64,000 nt of DNA, from assembly GCA_028690155.1 (NCBI GenBank), contig JAQVBU010000006.1, forward strand, positions 7,982 through 71,981, in the 5' to 3' direction. Positions 43,526-51,701 of this stretch are shown in pieces. The translations under genes and the position numbers were made by a program. Under the pieces are notes generated by a model that searched no databases, was not told the DNA's origin, and saw nothing but the letters and a program-made list of their open reading frames with translations. The number at the start of each line of letters is the position of its first letter. Position 1 is the stretch's first letter. The DNA comes from Alphaproteobacteria bacterium (GTDB lineage: Bacteria; Pseudomonadota; Alphaproteobacteria; UBA9219).

Positions 43526-45460
43526 ATGTCCGCAGTAATCGTTCTCGACGAGGAAAAATGTGTCGGGTGTAATAAATGTATTGCCGAATGCCCCGTTGAA
43601 GGCGCCAACATCGCCTTTGTCAAAGATGGAAAAAACAAGGTTCGAACCAACCCTGAGGCTTGTATCCTTTGCGGCCAATGCATTGGCGTCTGCGACCACG
43701 GCGCGCGCGACTATATCGACGACACCGAACGCTTCTTCGAGGACATCGCTCGCGGCGAGCCCGTTTCCATCGTCGCCGCTCCGGCCATCCGCTTCAACTT
43801 CGACAATTATCGCCAACTGTTCGGCTTCCTTAAGTCCATCGGCGTCAAAATCTTCTACGACGTCTCTTTCGGCGCCGACATCACCACGTGGGCTTATCTG
43901 CGCGCGATCGAGAAAAACAACCTCGATTCCGTCATCGCCCAGCCCTGCCCCGCCATCGTCTCGTTCATCGAGAAGCATCACCCCGCTCTTATCCGGAAGC
44001 TGGCCCCTATTCACAGCCCCACGCTGTGTACCGCCGTTTACCTGAAAAAATACAAAAACGTGAACGACAAAATCGCCTTCCTGTCGCCCTGCCTCGGCAA
44101 AGTTTCCGAGTTTACCGACACGGGCTACGTCACCTACAACGTCACCTACAAAAAGATCAAAGAATACGTCAAAGCCCACAATATCGATCTCTCTTCGTAT
44201 CAGGAGAAAGAGTTCGACGACGTCGGCTGCGGCCTTGGCTTGACCTTCAGCCGTCCGGGCGGTTTGCGCGAAAACGTCGATTACCACACCCGCAATCAGG
44301 CATGGGTTCGCCAAGTCGAAGGCATCGAACACGCTTACGACTATTTGATTGAGTACGCCGAACGCGTCTCGAACGGCAAAAAGCTTCCCCTTCTGGTCGA
44401 TATTCTGAATTGCGCCCACGGCTGCAACTTGGGTACAGGCACGCACCGCGACGTCAACATCGACGACATCGACGCCAAGATGAACGTTTTGAAGGACGAG
44501 GCGTTGCACAAAAAGGAAGCCAAAAAGTTCGGCAAAACGATTTATACCTTGTTCGAGCAATTCGACAAGGAACTGAACCTTCAGGACTTCATCCGAACCT
44601 ATCGCGACAAGTCCAAGCATATCAAGGATAACGATTTTACGAACGCTCAGTACGACGAAGTTTTCGAATCCTTGTACAAGCACGACGAAGCCAGCCGCCA
44701 CATCAACTGCTTTGCATGCGGCTATGGAAACTGTCACAGCTTCGCGTCCTCTATTTTGAAGGGCGAAAACCACAAGGAAAACTGCATCAACTATAACCGC
44801 GCCAAGGCGGAAGCCGAACGGCAGGAAACCAACAAAAAGGCCGAGGAAATCGGCAACATGCAGATGATGATGGAAAACATCAATCAGATGAATGCCGAGA
44901 AGGAAAGAACCGATGCCCTTCTTCGTCAACACGTCGCGGAGATCACGCATGCCATCGAGGAAGTTACTTCGGGCACCCGCGAGGGCTCACAGGTGCTTTC
45001 CTCCATCGGCGAGCAGATCCAAAATGTTTATAAAATGGCCACCGATATGCGCGACAACACCAAGGATGCGAATGACAAGCTGAATACCTTCGGCAATGCC
45101 TTGGGCGAAATCGTCGAAATCGCGGGACAGACCAATCTGCTGGCCCTGAACGCCACCATTGAAGCCGCCCGCGCGGGCGAACAAGGCAAGGGCTTCGCCG
45201 TCGTGGCCGGCGAGGTCAAAAAACTGGCGCTTCAGACCCGAAACGTTGTCGATACGAACAAGACCAACGAAAAGGCCTTGCGCGATAGCAACGACGAGCT
45301 GACCCGTCTGGCGGGCGAGCTGGAAGAGCACATGAGCGGCGTCAGCCAGCGTATGACGAGCCTTTCCGCCATGATCGAAGAAACAACAGTCAAATGTCAG
45401 GAAATCGGCAACACCGCCAAAAGCATTACCGGACAAGACGACTATAAAGAAAAAGATTAA
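43526..45460 (+). CDS. [FeFe]-hydrogenase/chemoreceptor fusion, predicted H2 sensor
   Basis: A 644-residue soluble protein. Two ferredoxin 4Fe-4S sites (C12-x2-C-x2-C-x3-C22, C46 to C56) are followed by an H-cluster domain with all four cluster Cys: C141 (AQPCPA), C189 (SPCLGK with the conserved Lys and E194), C296 and C300 (NCAHGCNLG). The proton-relay Cys next to the first ligand is replaced by Pro. Next comes a 4Fe-4S site CFACGYGNC...C420, a coiled coil, and a methyl-accepting signalling domain with the hairpin tip [20 protein letters not shown]. No membrane span or HAMP is seen, and the MCP C-terminus is short. Similar fusions are classed as putative sensory [FeFe] hydrogenases; H2 sensing is inferred. 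Next to hydG; the ATG at 43526 is used. Confidence 0.92.
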   Translation: MSAVIVLDEEKCVGCNKCIAECPVEGANIAFVKDGKNKVRTNPEACILCGQCIGVCDHGARDYIDDTERFFEDIARGEPVSIVAAPAIRFNFDNYRQLFGFLKSIGVKIFYDVSFGADITTWAYLRAIEKNNLDSVIAQPCPAIVSFIEKHHPALIRKLAPIHSPTLCTAVYLKKYKNVNDKIAFLSPCLGKVSEFTDTGYVTYNVTYKKIKEYVKAHNIDLSSYQEKEFDDVGCGLGLTFSRPGGLRENVDYHTRNQAWVRQVEGIEHAYDYLIEYAERVSNGKKLPLLVDILNCAHGCNLGTGTHRDVNIDDIDAKMNVLKDEALHKKEAKKFGKTIYTLFEQFDKELNLQDFIRTYRDKSKHIKDNDFTNAQYDEVFESLYKHDEASRHINCFACGYGNCHSFASSILKGENHKENCINYNRAKAEAERQETNKKAEEIGNMQMMMENINQMNAEKERTDALLRQHVAEITHAIEEVTSGTREGSQVLSSIGEQIQNVYKMATDMRDNTKDANDKLNTFGNALGEIVEIAGQTNLLALNATIEAARAGEQGKGFAVVAGEVKKLALQTRNVVDTNKTNEKALRDSNDELTRLAGELEEHMSGVSQRMTSLSAMIEETTVKCQEIGNTAKSITGQDDYKEKD

Positions 45461-45505
45461 AGGGGTAACGTTTTCGGAAACCTGAAACGTCAACTCCGAA
45501 AATAA

Positions 45506-45547
45506 GAAAGGCTAAGCGAACGGATTTCGCTTAGCCTTTCTTTTCTT
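45506..45547. terminator. Bidirectional terminator
   Basis: A perfect 15-bp stem GAAAGGCTAAGCGAA / TTCGCTTAGCCTTTC with a 5-base loop (CGGAT), followed by TTTTCTT. It separates the hydrogenase-like gene from the convergent secreted-protein gene. Confidence 0.93.
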
Positions 45548-45556
45548 AAGACGTTT

Positions 45557-46741
45557 TTATGGGGCCTGAATCGGCGCAGGCGGAGGAGGAAGGGCATCCA
45601 AATCCGCCGGAGGTTCAACTCTCGGTTCCACCGGCGCGTTCACGGCAAGCCCTCCGACTTGAGGAACAGCGGGGCTCTCGGCCACGGGTTTTTCTTTAAC
45701 GACAGGGGCCTCTTTTTTCACAACTTTTTTAGCGGTTGCCTTCTTTTTGGGCTTAACGACTTTCTTCTTTTTTTCTTTTTTTGTGTCGGCTTTCTCAACG
45801 GTCTTATGGACGACCGGGACAAACGTCCGACGCGCCTCAAAGCTCGTGCATCCGGAGATGCCTTCGAAATAGGCGCTGAACGTATCCTTGAGCGGATCGA
45901 AAAGCCCCACCATCACCGTGTTGTAAAAGCCCTTCGGACGCTTGATCCAGTCGCCCGGATTGATCAAAATCCTTTTCGTTTCACTGTCATACTGACCATA
46001 AACGGTATAGGCCCCTTCCGGTATGGACGTTTTGTCGTCTACCGGGAAAAACTTGAACATGCCTTCGAAATCCTTGCCCCGGAGCGTATCAATCCGCAGC
46101 ATGCCCCCTGTGCGTCCCTGCGCGCAGGTGTACGAGCCCGTCCATTCCCCGCGCGGCGTAAAACCGATCACCGTCGGCTTTTCATCCACAGAGGTGGGGG
46201 TCTTCTTTGTCTCAAGAGGAAGGGGGAAGACCTGAACCGAATTCATCAACATCTTAGGTTTATGCGTCGGCGCAACCGGCACGCTGGCCGCACAGACATT
46301 CAAAACGAGCCCTAATTCATTCGCCGACCATAAAAACAGATAATTTTCCCCAAGGCGTTGCACCGAAAAAAGCGTAATTTCTTTTGAGGACGATTTTAGC
46401 TTTTCGGATTCAACCGAATAGCCCAACGTTTGCAGCCCCTTAACCGTTTCATCGAAAATTTTGTTTACCCTTGACTGCTCGTTGGACTTCATCCGCCAGC
46501 CGTAGGCCTCAATCTCCCCGCAGGTACGGCCGAGCTCACTGCTGACCGTTAACATTGCCATCTGAAAATTCCGCTCAACCGGCAGACGAACCGGCATGTC
46601 CGAAAACACAACCCCCGTCATCGGCGACATCGGCGCCAACGGAAGCTCTGCCGCTTGCACGCCCAAGCCCCCCCCCATAACGACCAAGACAACGATCGCA
46701 GTAACGAGTTTCCCCATCCAAATAACGGCTGTTCGTTTCAT
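45557..46741 (-). CDS. Hypothetical secreted protein with Lys/Pro-rich tail
   Basis: 394 residues: a signal peptide (MGKLVTAIVVLVVMGGGLGVQA, cut after QAA), a mixed periplasmic region with four cysteines, then a beta-rich region (GEWTGSYTCAQGRTGGMLRI to FYNTVMVGLFDP), and an 80-residue tail of Lys-rich then Pro-rich sequence. The second region resembles the form of bacterial secreted 'tlde1-like' or lipocalin-like small beta domains but I could not name it. The tail may bind peptidoglycan or DNA. Monocistronic between two terminators. Confidence 0.6.
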   Translation of the reverse strand: MKRTAVIWMGKLVTAIVVLVVMGGGLGVQAAELPLAPMSPMTGVVFSDMPVRLPVERNFQMAMLTVSSELGRTCGEIEAYGWRMKSNEQSRVNKIFDETVKGLQTLGYSVESEKLKSSSKEITLFSVQRLGENYLFLWSANELGLVLNVCAASVPVAPTHKPKMLMNSVQVFPLPLETKKTPTSVDEKPTVIGFTPRGEWTGSYTCAQGRTGGMLRIDTLRGKDFEGMFKFFPVDDKTSIPEGAYTVYGQYDSETKRILINPGDWIKRPKGFYNTVMVGLFDPLKDTFSAYFEGISGCTSFEARRTFVPVVHKTVEKADTKKEKKKKVVKPKKKATAKKVVKKEAPVVKEKPVAESPAVPQVGGLAVNAPVEPRVEPPADLDALPPPPAPIQAP

Positions 46742-46870
46742 ATTGTCTTTTCCTTATCGCGGACGCGCACGAATCGCGCAGAATCTCATGACTCTGTACT
46801 ATGCCGTTCTATGCGTTCCGACGCAAGCGGGTATCCGCTTTTTACCGGCGCAAAAAGCCGCTCATATAAA

Positions 46871-46912
46871 AAAAAACGACGCATCACCCGTTAGGGCAAT
46901 ACGCCGCTTTTT
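46871..46912 (-). terminator. rplA terminator
   Basis: On the minus strand CGGCGTAT pairs with ATGCGTCG (with two G-T pairs), continued by GCCC-TAAC-GGGT, and followed by a run of T. It ends the rplK-rplA transcript 22 bases after the rplA stop, so rplJ and rplL cannot be in the same operon. Confidence 0.8.
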
Positions 46913-46933
46913 GGTTTTGACTTGCGGTCCTTA

Positions 46934-47632
46934 TTAGTCGCCGACCGTTGCCGGGTCAATTTTCACCCCGGGGCCCATTGTCGAACTCAGGCTAATCGCC
47001 TTGACGTATGTCCCCTTGACGCCCGCAGGACGTGCCTTGACAATCGCTTGGATAAACGTCTTCGCGTTCGACACGAGGTCCGCTTCGGTAAAGCTGACCT
47101 TACCCACTCCGGCTTGAACGATTCCGGCCTTTTCGGCCCGAAATTCAATCGTTCCGGCTTTCACCTTCTTGACCGCGTCCGCCACATTCGGCGTCACGGT
47201 GCCAAGCTTTGGGTTGGGCATCAAACCGCGCGGGCCCAAAATCTTGCCCAACTGGCCCACGAGCCCCATCATATCCGGCGAGGCGATCACGCGGTCAAAA
47301 TCGCTTTTGCCGCCCTGGATCGCTTCCTTCAGGTCTTCCGCGCCGACGATATCGGCACCGGCGGCCTTCGCCGCATCCGCCTTTTCGCCCTTGGCAAACA
47401 CCGCCACACGCACAGTCTTGCCCGTGCCATGCGGCAAGCTGACCACACCGCGTACCGCTTGGTCCGATTGACGCGTGTCAATGTTCAGGTTCATGGCCAC
47501 TTCCACCGTTTCCACAAACTTCCGGGCCGTGTCCTTGCTGTTCTTCAGAATCAGACGAACCGCTTCATCCAGCGGGTACATCTTTGTCCGATCCACGTTC
47601 TTGGCTACGTTTCTGATTTTCTTTCCGCTCAT
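46934..47632 (-). CDS. rplA: 50S ribosomal protein L1
   Basis: A 232-residue L1: [16 protein letters not shown] at the start, conserved [30 protein letters not shown] [11 protein letters not shown], and [16 protein letters not shown]. It forms the L1 stalk and in many bacteria represses its own operon. It lies 4 bases after rplK. Confidence 0.98.
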   Translation of the reverse strand: MSGKKIRNVAKNVDRTKMYPLDEAVRLILKNSKDTARKFVETVEVAMNLNIDTRQSDQAVRGVVSLPHGTGKTVRVAVFAKGEKADAAKAAGADIVGAEDLKEAIQGGKSDFDRVIASPDMMGLVGQLGKILGPRGLMPNPKLGTVTPNVADAVKKVKAGTIEFRAEKAGIVQAGVGKVSFTEADLVSNAKTFIQAIVKARPAGVKGTYVKAISLSSTMGPGVKIDPATVGD

Positions 47633-47636
47633 GTTC

Positions 47637-48065
47637 TTATTCCTCCACCTTGAGGCCCATCGAACGGGCAGATCCTACTAACATCTGACACGCAGCCTCT
47701 TCATCGTTCGCGTTCATGTCCGGCATCTTCTGCTTCGCAATCTCGCGGATCTGCGCCATCGTGATCGAACCCACCGTCTCAAGCCCCGTCGTACGTGCGC
47801 CCTTTTGAATTTTGGCCGCCTTCTTGATGAAGTAGGTATTGGGCGGTTGCTTCGTAATGAATGTGAAGCTCCGGTCCGAGTACGCCGTGATCACCACAGG
47901 GATCGGCATCCCCTTCTCCATCTTCTGCGTGCGCGCGTTAAACTGCTTGCAGAAGTCCATAATGTTCAACCCGCGCTGACCCAGCGCCGGGCCAACCGGC
48001 GGGGACGGATTCGCCGCGCCTGCCGGAATTTGCAGCTTGATTAAGCCTACGATTTCCTTTGCCAT
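47637..48065 (-). CDS. rplK: 50S ribosomal protein L11
   Basis: A 142-residue L11: [20 protein letters not shown] followed by [15 protein letters not shown], and the C-terminal RNA-binding [18 protein letters not shown]. It binds the GTPase centre of 23S rRNA. The ATG at 48065 follows AGAAGGAGAT. The usual upstream partner nusG is not here; a 116-bp leader with the palindrome CGCCCATGGGCG precedes it. Confidence 0.98.
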   Translation of the reverse strand: MAKEIVGLIKLQIPAGAANPSPPVGPALGQRGLNIMDFCKQFNARTQKMEKGMPIPVVITAYSDRSFTFITKQPPNTYFIKKAAKIQKGARTTGLETVGSITMAQIREIAKQKMPDMNANDEEAACQMLVGSARSMGLKVEE

Positions 48066-48181
48066 GCTTTATCTCCTTCTTACATTTGCACCTTTACGGC
48101 ACAAACCATTCGCCCCGCCGCCCATGGGCGATCAGGACATACCTTTTTCTTTGTGAAGGGTTTTTGGTTCGACCCATCCGC

Positions 48182-48301
48182 TTAAAGAACGGATAGCGTG
48201 GTGCGGCCTTTTCGGGTATCTTTGGCTTGAAAAGCACCTTCCACACTTCTTTCACGCGCGTTTGTTAGCGCAATCATTTCGTCCTTGTCCAGTTCTTTCA
48301 T
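48182..48301 (-). CDS. Possible small protein
   Basis: A 39-codon frame starting MKELDKDEMIALTNARE, basic at the end. It is divergent from the TPR gene with 33 bp between. The ribosome-binding site is only A-rich, and no family is recognised, so this is a weak call. Confidence 0.25.
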   Translation of the reverse strand: MKELDKDEMIALTNARERSVEGAFQAKDTRKGRTTLSVL

Positions 48302-48334
48302 CTTTTTTGCCACGTTTTTTCGAGGATTTGACCT

Positions 48335-49834
48335 ATGTCGCTTCAAGATGCCATCAACGCTTTGAAAAACAACGATTTTGAAGGCGCTCGTCTGAAAATA
48401 GGACCGGTAACCTCCTCGTTTACGGTTCAACACTTCCTTATTAAAGGGCTGGCCGAGCTTTCCTTGAAAGACTGGGCCTCGGCCCGCGAGACGTTCGCCT
48501 GTGCCATAACGCGTGTCAAAGGAAAGCCTTTCTTATGGCTAAACAAGGGGATCGCCGAGGAAAATTTAGGACTGTCTGAAGACGCTATGGCCAGTTATGA
48601 GGCCTGTCTCGCCGTCGATCCCTCGCAGGCGTTAGCGTGCGGCAATTTGTCGAACCTTTATCGAAACGCCAACCGCTTAACCGAGGCTGAGACCATGGCG
48701 CGGCGCGCGTTGGATTTGGGGGCCGATAAGGCCGAGGCTTTGAACTGTTTAGGACTGGCGTTGGCCCGACAAGGCAAGGCTGTTGAAGCCAAAGAATGCT
48801 TTGAACAGGCTTTAACCTTAAACCCTAACCATCCGTTGGCATTGACAAACATGGCCGATTTGTTTGTGGACGCGTTGGATTTTGACAAGGCGTGGCCTCT
48901 CTTCGCCAAAGCTCATGCCATCACCGACTCTCCCGATATTCGCAGGACCGAAGGGTTGGCACGGCTTCTCGCCGGAGACTTTGTGCGCGGCTTTTCCCTG
49001 TTCGAGGCGCGTCTTGAAGAACCGGCTGCGCTGCGCCATCGCCCTGCCTGCCCCTTGTGGGATGGAAAACCGCTGGGAGACCGGCGACTTCTTGTCGTCG
49101 CCGAACAAGGCTTGGGCGATGTCATTCATTTCTGTCGGTATCAGCATTTTCTGAACTCGGACAAGATCGTGTGGGCCGTTCCTCGTCCGCTGGTTCGGCT
49201 TCTTTCCCCGTCATTGCGCGGGACGGTCGTCGACGAAGACGGCGACGTTCCTGCTTGTGATGTGTTTGCGCCTATTGCATCGCTGCCGTGGCTTTTGCGC
49301 GACGCCTTGTCCGGCGAGGCCTTGGCTTTTCCGCCTGTGGCTATGCCCTATCTTAACGCGCCGATGGAGCCGATTCTTCCTTTGGGGACGCATAAGCTTT
49401 CCATCGGCCTTGTATGGGCGGGATCTTTTTCGCACAAACGCGACCGAGAACGCTCGATACCGTTGGAAATCCTGGCCGCCCTCCTTGATTGCGTCGAGGC
49501 TGATTTCTATGCCCCTTTCATCGGCAAGGCCTTGGACCAAATCGGGCCTCTGCCTTTGACACGGCTTGACGACCGCATTCATGACTTTGCCGATACGGCC
49601 TCTCTTCTGAACCAGTTGGACGTCCTTGTGTGCGTGGACACGGCCATCGCACATCTGGCTGGCGCCTTGGGCGTGCGCACCTTCCTTCTTCTTCCCTTCT
49701 GTCCCGACTGGCGGTGGGGAAAGGAAGGCAATATCTCGCGCCTCTATCCCTCGGTCACCCTTGTGCGCCAGCCCTCGCCCGGCGATTGGGAAGGCGCTGT
49801 TAAGAAATTAATTAAGAGTTTTCCAAGCGACTAA
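48335..49834 (+). CDS. TPR protein with glycosyltransferase-like C-terminal domain
   Basis: 499 residues. Five or more TPR units fill about residues 25-225 (for example AEALNCLGLALARQGKAVEA). From about 245 on there is a GT-B-like domain: LLVVAEQGLGDVIHFCRYQH, SIGLVWAGSFSHKRDRERSI, and DVLVCVDTAIAHLAGALGVRT with the conserved VDT-x-x-x-H-L-A-G-A of heptosyltransferase/GT41-like enzymes. Such fusions glycosylate proteins or cell-surface sugars; the acceptor is unknown. The ATG at 48335 follows CGAGG. TPRs probably bind the acceptor. Confidence 0.85.
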   Translation: MSLQDAINALKNNDFEGARLKIGPVTSSFTVQHFLIKGLAELSLKDWASARETFACAITRVKGKPFLWLNKGIAEENLGLSEDAMASYEACLAVDPSQALACGNLSNLYRNANRLTEAETMARRALDLGADKAEALNCLGLALARQGKAVEAKECFEQALTLNPNHPLALTNMADLFVDALDFDKAWPLFAKAHAITDSPDIRRTEGLARLLAGDFVRGFSLFEARLEEPAALRHRPACPLWDGKPLGDRRLLVVAEQGLGDVIHFCRYQHFLNSDKIVWAVPRPLVRLLSPSLRGTVVDEDGDVPACDVFAPIASLPWLLRDALSGEALAFPPVAMPYLNAPMEPILPLGTHKLSIGLVWAGSFSHKRDRERSIPLEILAALLDCVEADFYAPFIGKALDQIGPLPLTRLDDRIHDFADTASLLNQLDVLVCVDTAIAHLAGALGVRTFLLLPFCPDWRWGKEGNISRLYPSVTLVRQPSPGDWEGAVKKLIKSFPSD

Positions 49835-49897
49835 TTCGCCCTTGTTTTAAGGACAATCATTCGCTACCCTCCCCGCTCTTTCGAGGGGGAAACGGTT

Positions 49898-50236
49898 ATG
49901 AATAGAGAAACGCTTTCTTCTGTTCCTTTTATTAAGATCCTGCTTGAGTATAAGAAAAACACGCAGGCTATTTGTGAGCTCTGTAGACATGAAACAGTGG
50001 ACGGCGATTGCGCCGCCCCTGAGGTCGCACCCCAAACAACAATCATCAACCGCCACATCGACAGCGACATCCATGGAGCGTTTAGCACTCTGGGAGGGCC
50101 TGGCTATCCGCGGTGCCAAGAGATTAATCCCGCAGGGTATTGTTCTCACTTCGAGAAAAAACCGCCGTCGACGCCTCAAGAGAAAAAGGCGTCTGACAGA
50201 ATCAAAGTGCTTCTATCTTCTCTTGAACACGGTTAG
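49898..50236 (+). CDS. Small cysteine-rich protein, copy 1
   Basis: 112 residues with five Cys in the order C26-x2-C29-x8-C38-x34-C73-x8-C82, the last in CSHFEK. This ordering (C-x2-C, C, C, C-P/S-x-F-K/E) is shared by two other small proteins at 51084 and 51447, so the three are probably one family; two of the spacers differ. The pattern suggests zinc or Fe-S binding. No signal peptide. Its stop (TAG) overlaps the convergent coaD stop by 4 bases. The family is not known to me. Confidence 0.65.
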   Translation: MNRETLSSVPFIKILLEYKKNTQAICELCRHETVDGDCAAPEVAPQTTIINRHIDSDIHGAFSTLGGPGYPRCQEINPAGYCSHFEKKPPSTPQEKKASDRIKVLLSSLEHG

Positions 50237-50790
50237 TCCCGCACCACGAGGCGAATTTTGCGCCGCGCGCGTTCGCCTTTGAACGCTTCTTTCAAATCCG
50301 CGGCGATTTCGGCGCTTACAAACGGTCGCACGTCGCCGCCGAGGCGCGCAATCTCTTTCACAAAACTCGAGGCGATAAACTGGGTCCCTTCCGTCGACGA
50401 CAAGTAAATTGTTTCAACCTCGGGATACATTTTGTAATTCATCGAGGCCATTTGGATTTCATATTCAAAATCCGACACGGCGCGTAGGCCACGAATAATC
50501 ACGGACGCACCGAGGTCTTTCGCAAAATGCACCAGTAAGTTATTGAACGGGACAACTTCGATGGCCGCGGCATTCGGCAGCCGCGCAATTTCCCGCTTGA
50601 CCATCTTCACCCGCGAGCTCGTGCAAAACAGGGGCCCCTTGCCTGAATTCTTCGCCACGCCGATCACCAGCTTGTCCACAAGCCGTGTCGCGCGTTGGAT
50701 AATATCCAAGTGGCCCCGTGTGATGGGATCAAAAGTTCCAGGATAGAGACCTATTCTTTTGATTGCTGTTCGTGTCGTCCCCATGCTCAT
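50233..50790 (-). CDS. coaD: Phosphopantetheine adenylyltransferase
   Basis: A 185-residue enzyme of CoA synthesis: GLYPGTFDPITRGHLDII holds the T-x-G-H nucleotidyl-transferase motif (TRGH), RGLRAVSDFEYEIQMASMN is the phosphopantetheine site, and the C-terminal ISSTxIR-like YLSSTEGTQFIASSF follows. It adenylates 4'-phosphopantetheine. The last 20 residues are more basic than usual. It is downstream of gyrA as in many alphaproteobacteria, but two small cysteine-rich genes on the other strand lie between them. Confidence 0.95.
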   Translation of the reverse strand: MSMGTTRTAIKRIGLYPGTFDPITRGHLDIIQRATRLVDKLVIGVAKNSGKGPLFCTSSRVKMVKREIARLPNAAAIEVVPFNNLLVHFAKDLGASVIIRGLRAVSDFEYEIQMASMNYKMYPEVETIYLSSTEGTQFIASSFVKEIARLGGDVRPFVSAEIAADLKEAFKGERARRKIRLVVRD

Positions 50791-51083
50791 CCCACATGTT
50801 GTTGTGAATCTTTTGGGTTTATAGCATGTTTTCTTTTCTGTCCCTTTCCCTTTTCTCTTTTTTGTTTTTGCGCTGCAATATGCCTTTCTATAAGACTGAG
50901 AAACGCGCCCTTTTGGGGAGCTCTTAAGGATAAAAAAATAAGGGGGAAATCACCTATTTCCTGTTTAGTGGAAAACGAATCCACGCTATATCCCGATTGT
51001 TTTTTGCAAAAACCTTGCAGTCTTCGAAAAATAAACCTGTTTTTTATTTCGGGTTCTTTCGATTTTTTAAGGTAACAACGGCC
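50791..51083. other. Intergenic region upstream of coaD
   Basis: 293 bp, AT-rich. No gene could be supported; it probably holds the coaD promoter on the minus strand and one for the cysteine-rich pair on the plus strand. Confidence 0.35.
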
Positions 51084-51395
51084 ATGACATCTTCCTCCTT
51101 TAGGAGCACTATTTGCGAAATTTGCGACCATCGTCGACGTCAGGCTGGCGCGTCTTGGTTTGCGGCCAAAAACTGTTGCGATATGGGAATTCAATGCTTC
51201 TCGATCGATCCTTCCCTTGCGCCTCTCAGCTCTCCCCCGCCTCCGGGAACGGCCGTGATCATCGCGCGTTACGCCCCCTGTTCCGAAGCTCTTGGACACT
51301 TCGTCGGCGACCAGAAAGATGTTTGCCCGAGATTCAAGATGAGGACTCCATGGAAAACGAGACTCATGGCGCGTTTTCCGCGGCTTTTTTCTTGA
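51084..51395 (+). CDS. Small cysteine-rich protein, copy 2
   Basis: 103 residues with Cys at 11, 14, 31, 32, 38, 66 and 81; C11-x2-C14-x16-C31, then C66-x14-C81 in CPRFK follow the family layout. The ATG at 51084 is used; the open frame upstream is A/T-rich and hydrophobic and unlikely to be translated. A Pro-rich spacer (SSPPPPG) lies between the Cys groups. It is followed 51 bp later by copy 3 on the same strand. Function unknown. Confidence 0.6.
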   Translation: MTSSSFRSTICEICDHRRRQAGASWFAAKNCCDMGIQCFSIDPSLAPLSSPPPPGTAVIIARYAPCSEALGHFVGDQKDVCPRFKMRTPWKTRLMARFPRLFS

Positions 51396-51446
51396 GGGCT
51401 CTTAAAATCCCGGTTCCATGCCCATCTTCCTTCGATCAAGGTTTCC

Positions 51447-51701
51447 ATGCACGGAATTACTTCCTTTTTTCTTTATAATCGTTGGACGTTGTGTCGGCGC
51501 TGCACGCGAGCGACGACGACAGACATCGGCCGTTTCTGTCAGGGCGTGCTTATGGACCAAAACGCCGGAAAGAATTCCGCCTTCTTCTATCCGGTCGGGC
51601 AACCCCCTTGCGACATCGCCTTGAAAAAATTCAAGGCCGAGCACAACGGACGTTGCCCGTATTTCAAAAGGGCCGATGCGGACAGCCCGCGCCCGCGTTA
51701 G
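51447..51701 (+). CDS. Small cysteine-rich protein, copy 3
   Basis: 84 residues with C16-x2-C19-x11-C31-x23-C55-x14-C70 in CPYFK. AAGG stands six bases before the ATG. The stop (TAG) overlaps the convergent gyrA stop by 4 bases, just as copy 1 overlaps coaD. Probably co-transcribed with copy 2. Function unknown; a small metal-binding protein is likely from the Cys pattern. Confidence 0.62.
   Translation: MHGITSFFLYNRWTLCRRCTRATTTDIGRFCQGVLMDQNAGKNSAFFYPVGQPPCDIALKKFKAEHNGRCPYFKRADADSPRPR

Noticed and set aside
43511..44950. 479-codon minus-strand frame opposite the hydrogenase-like gene
   Set aside because: Antisense to a protein with all cluster Cys; hydrophobic Val/Phe-rich shadow composition.
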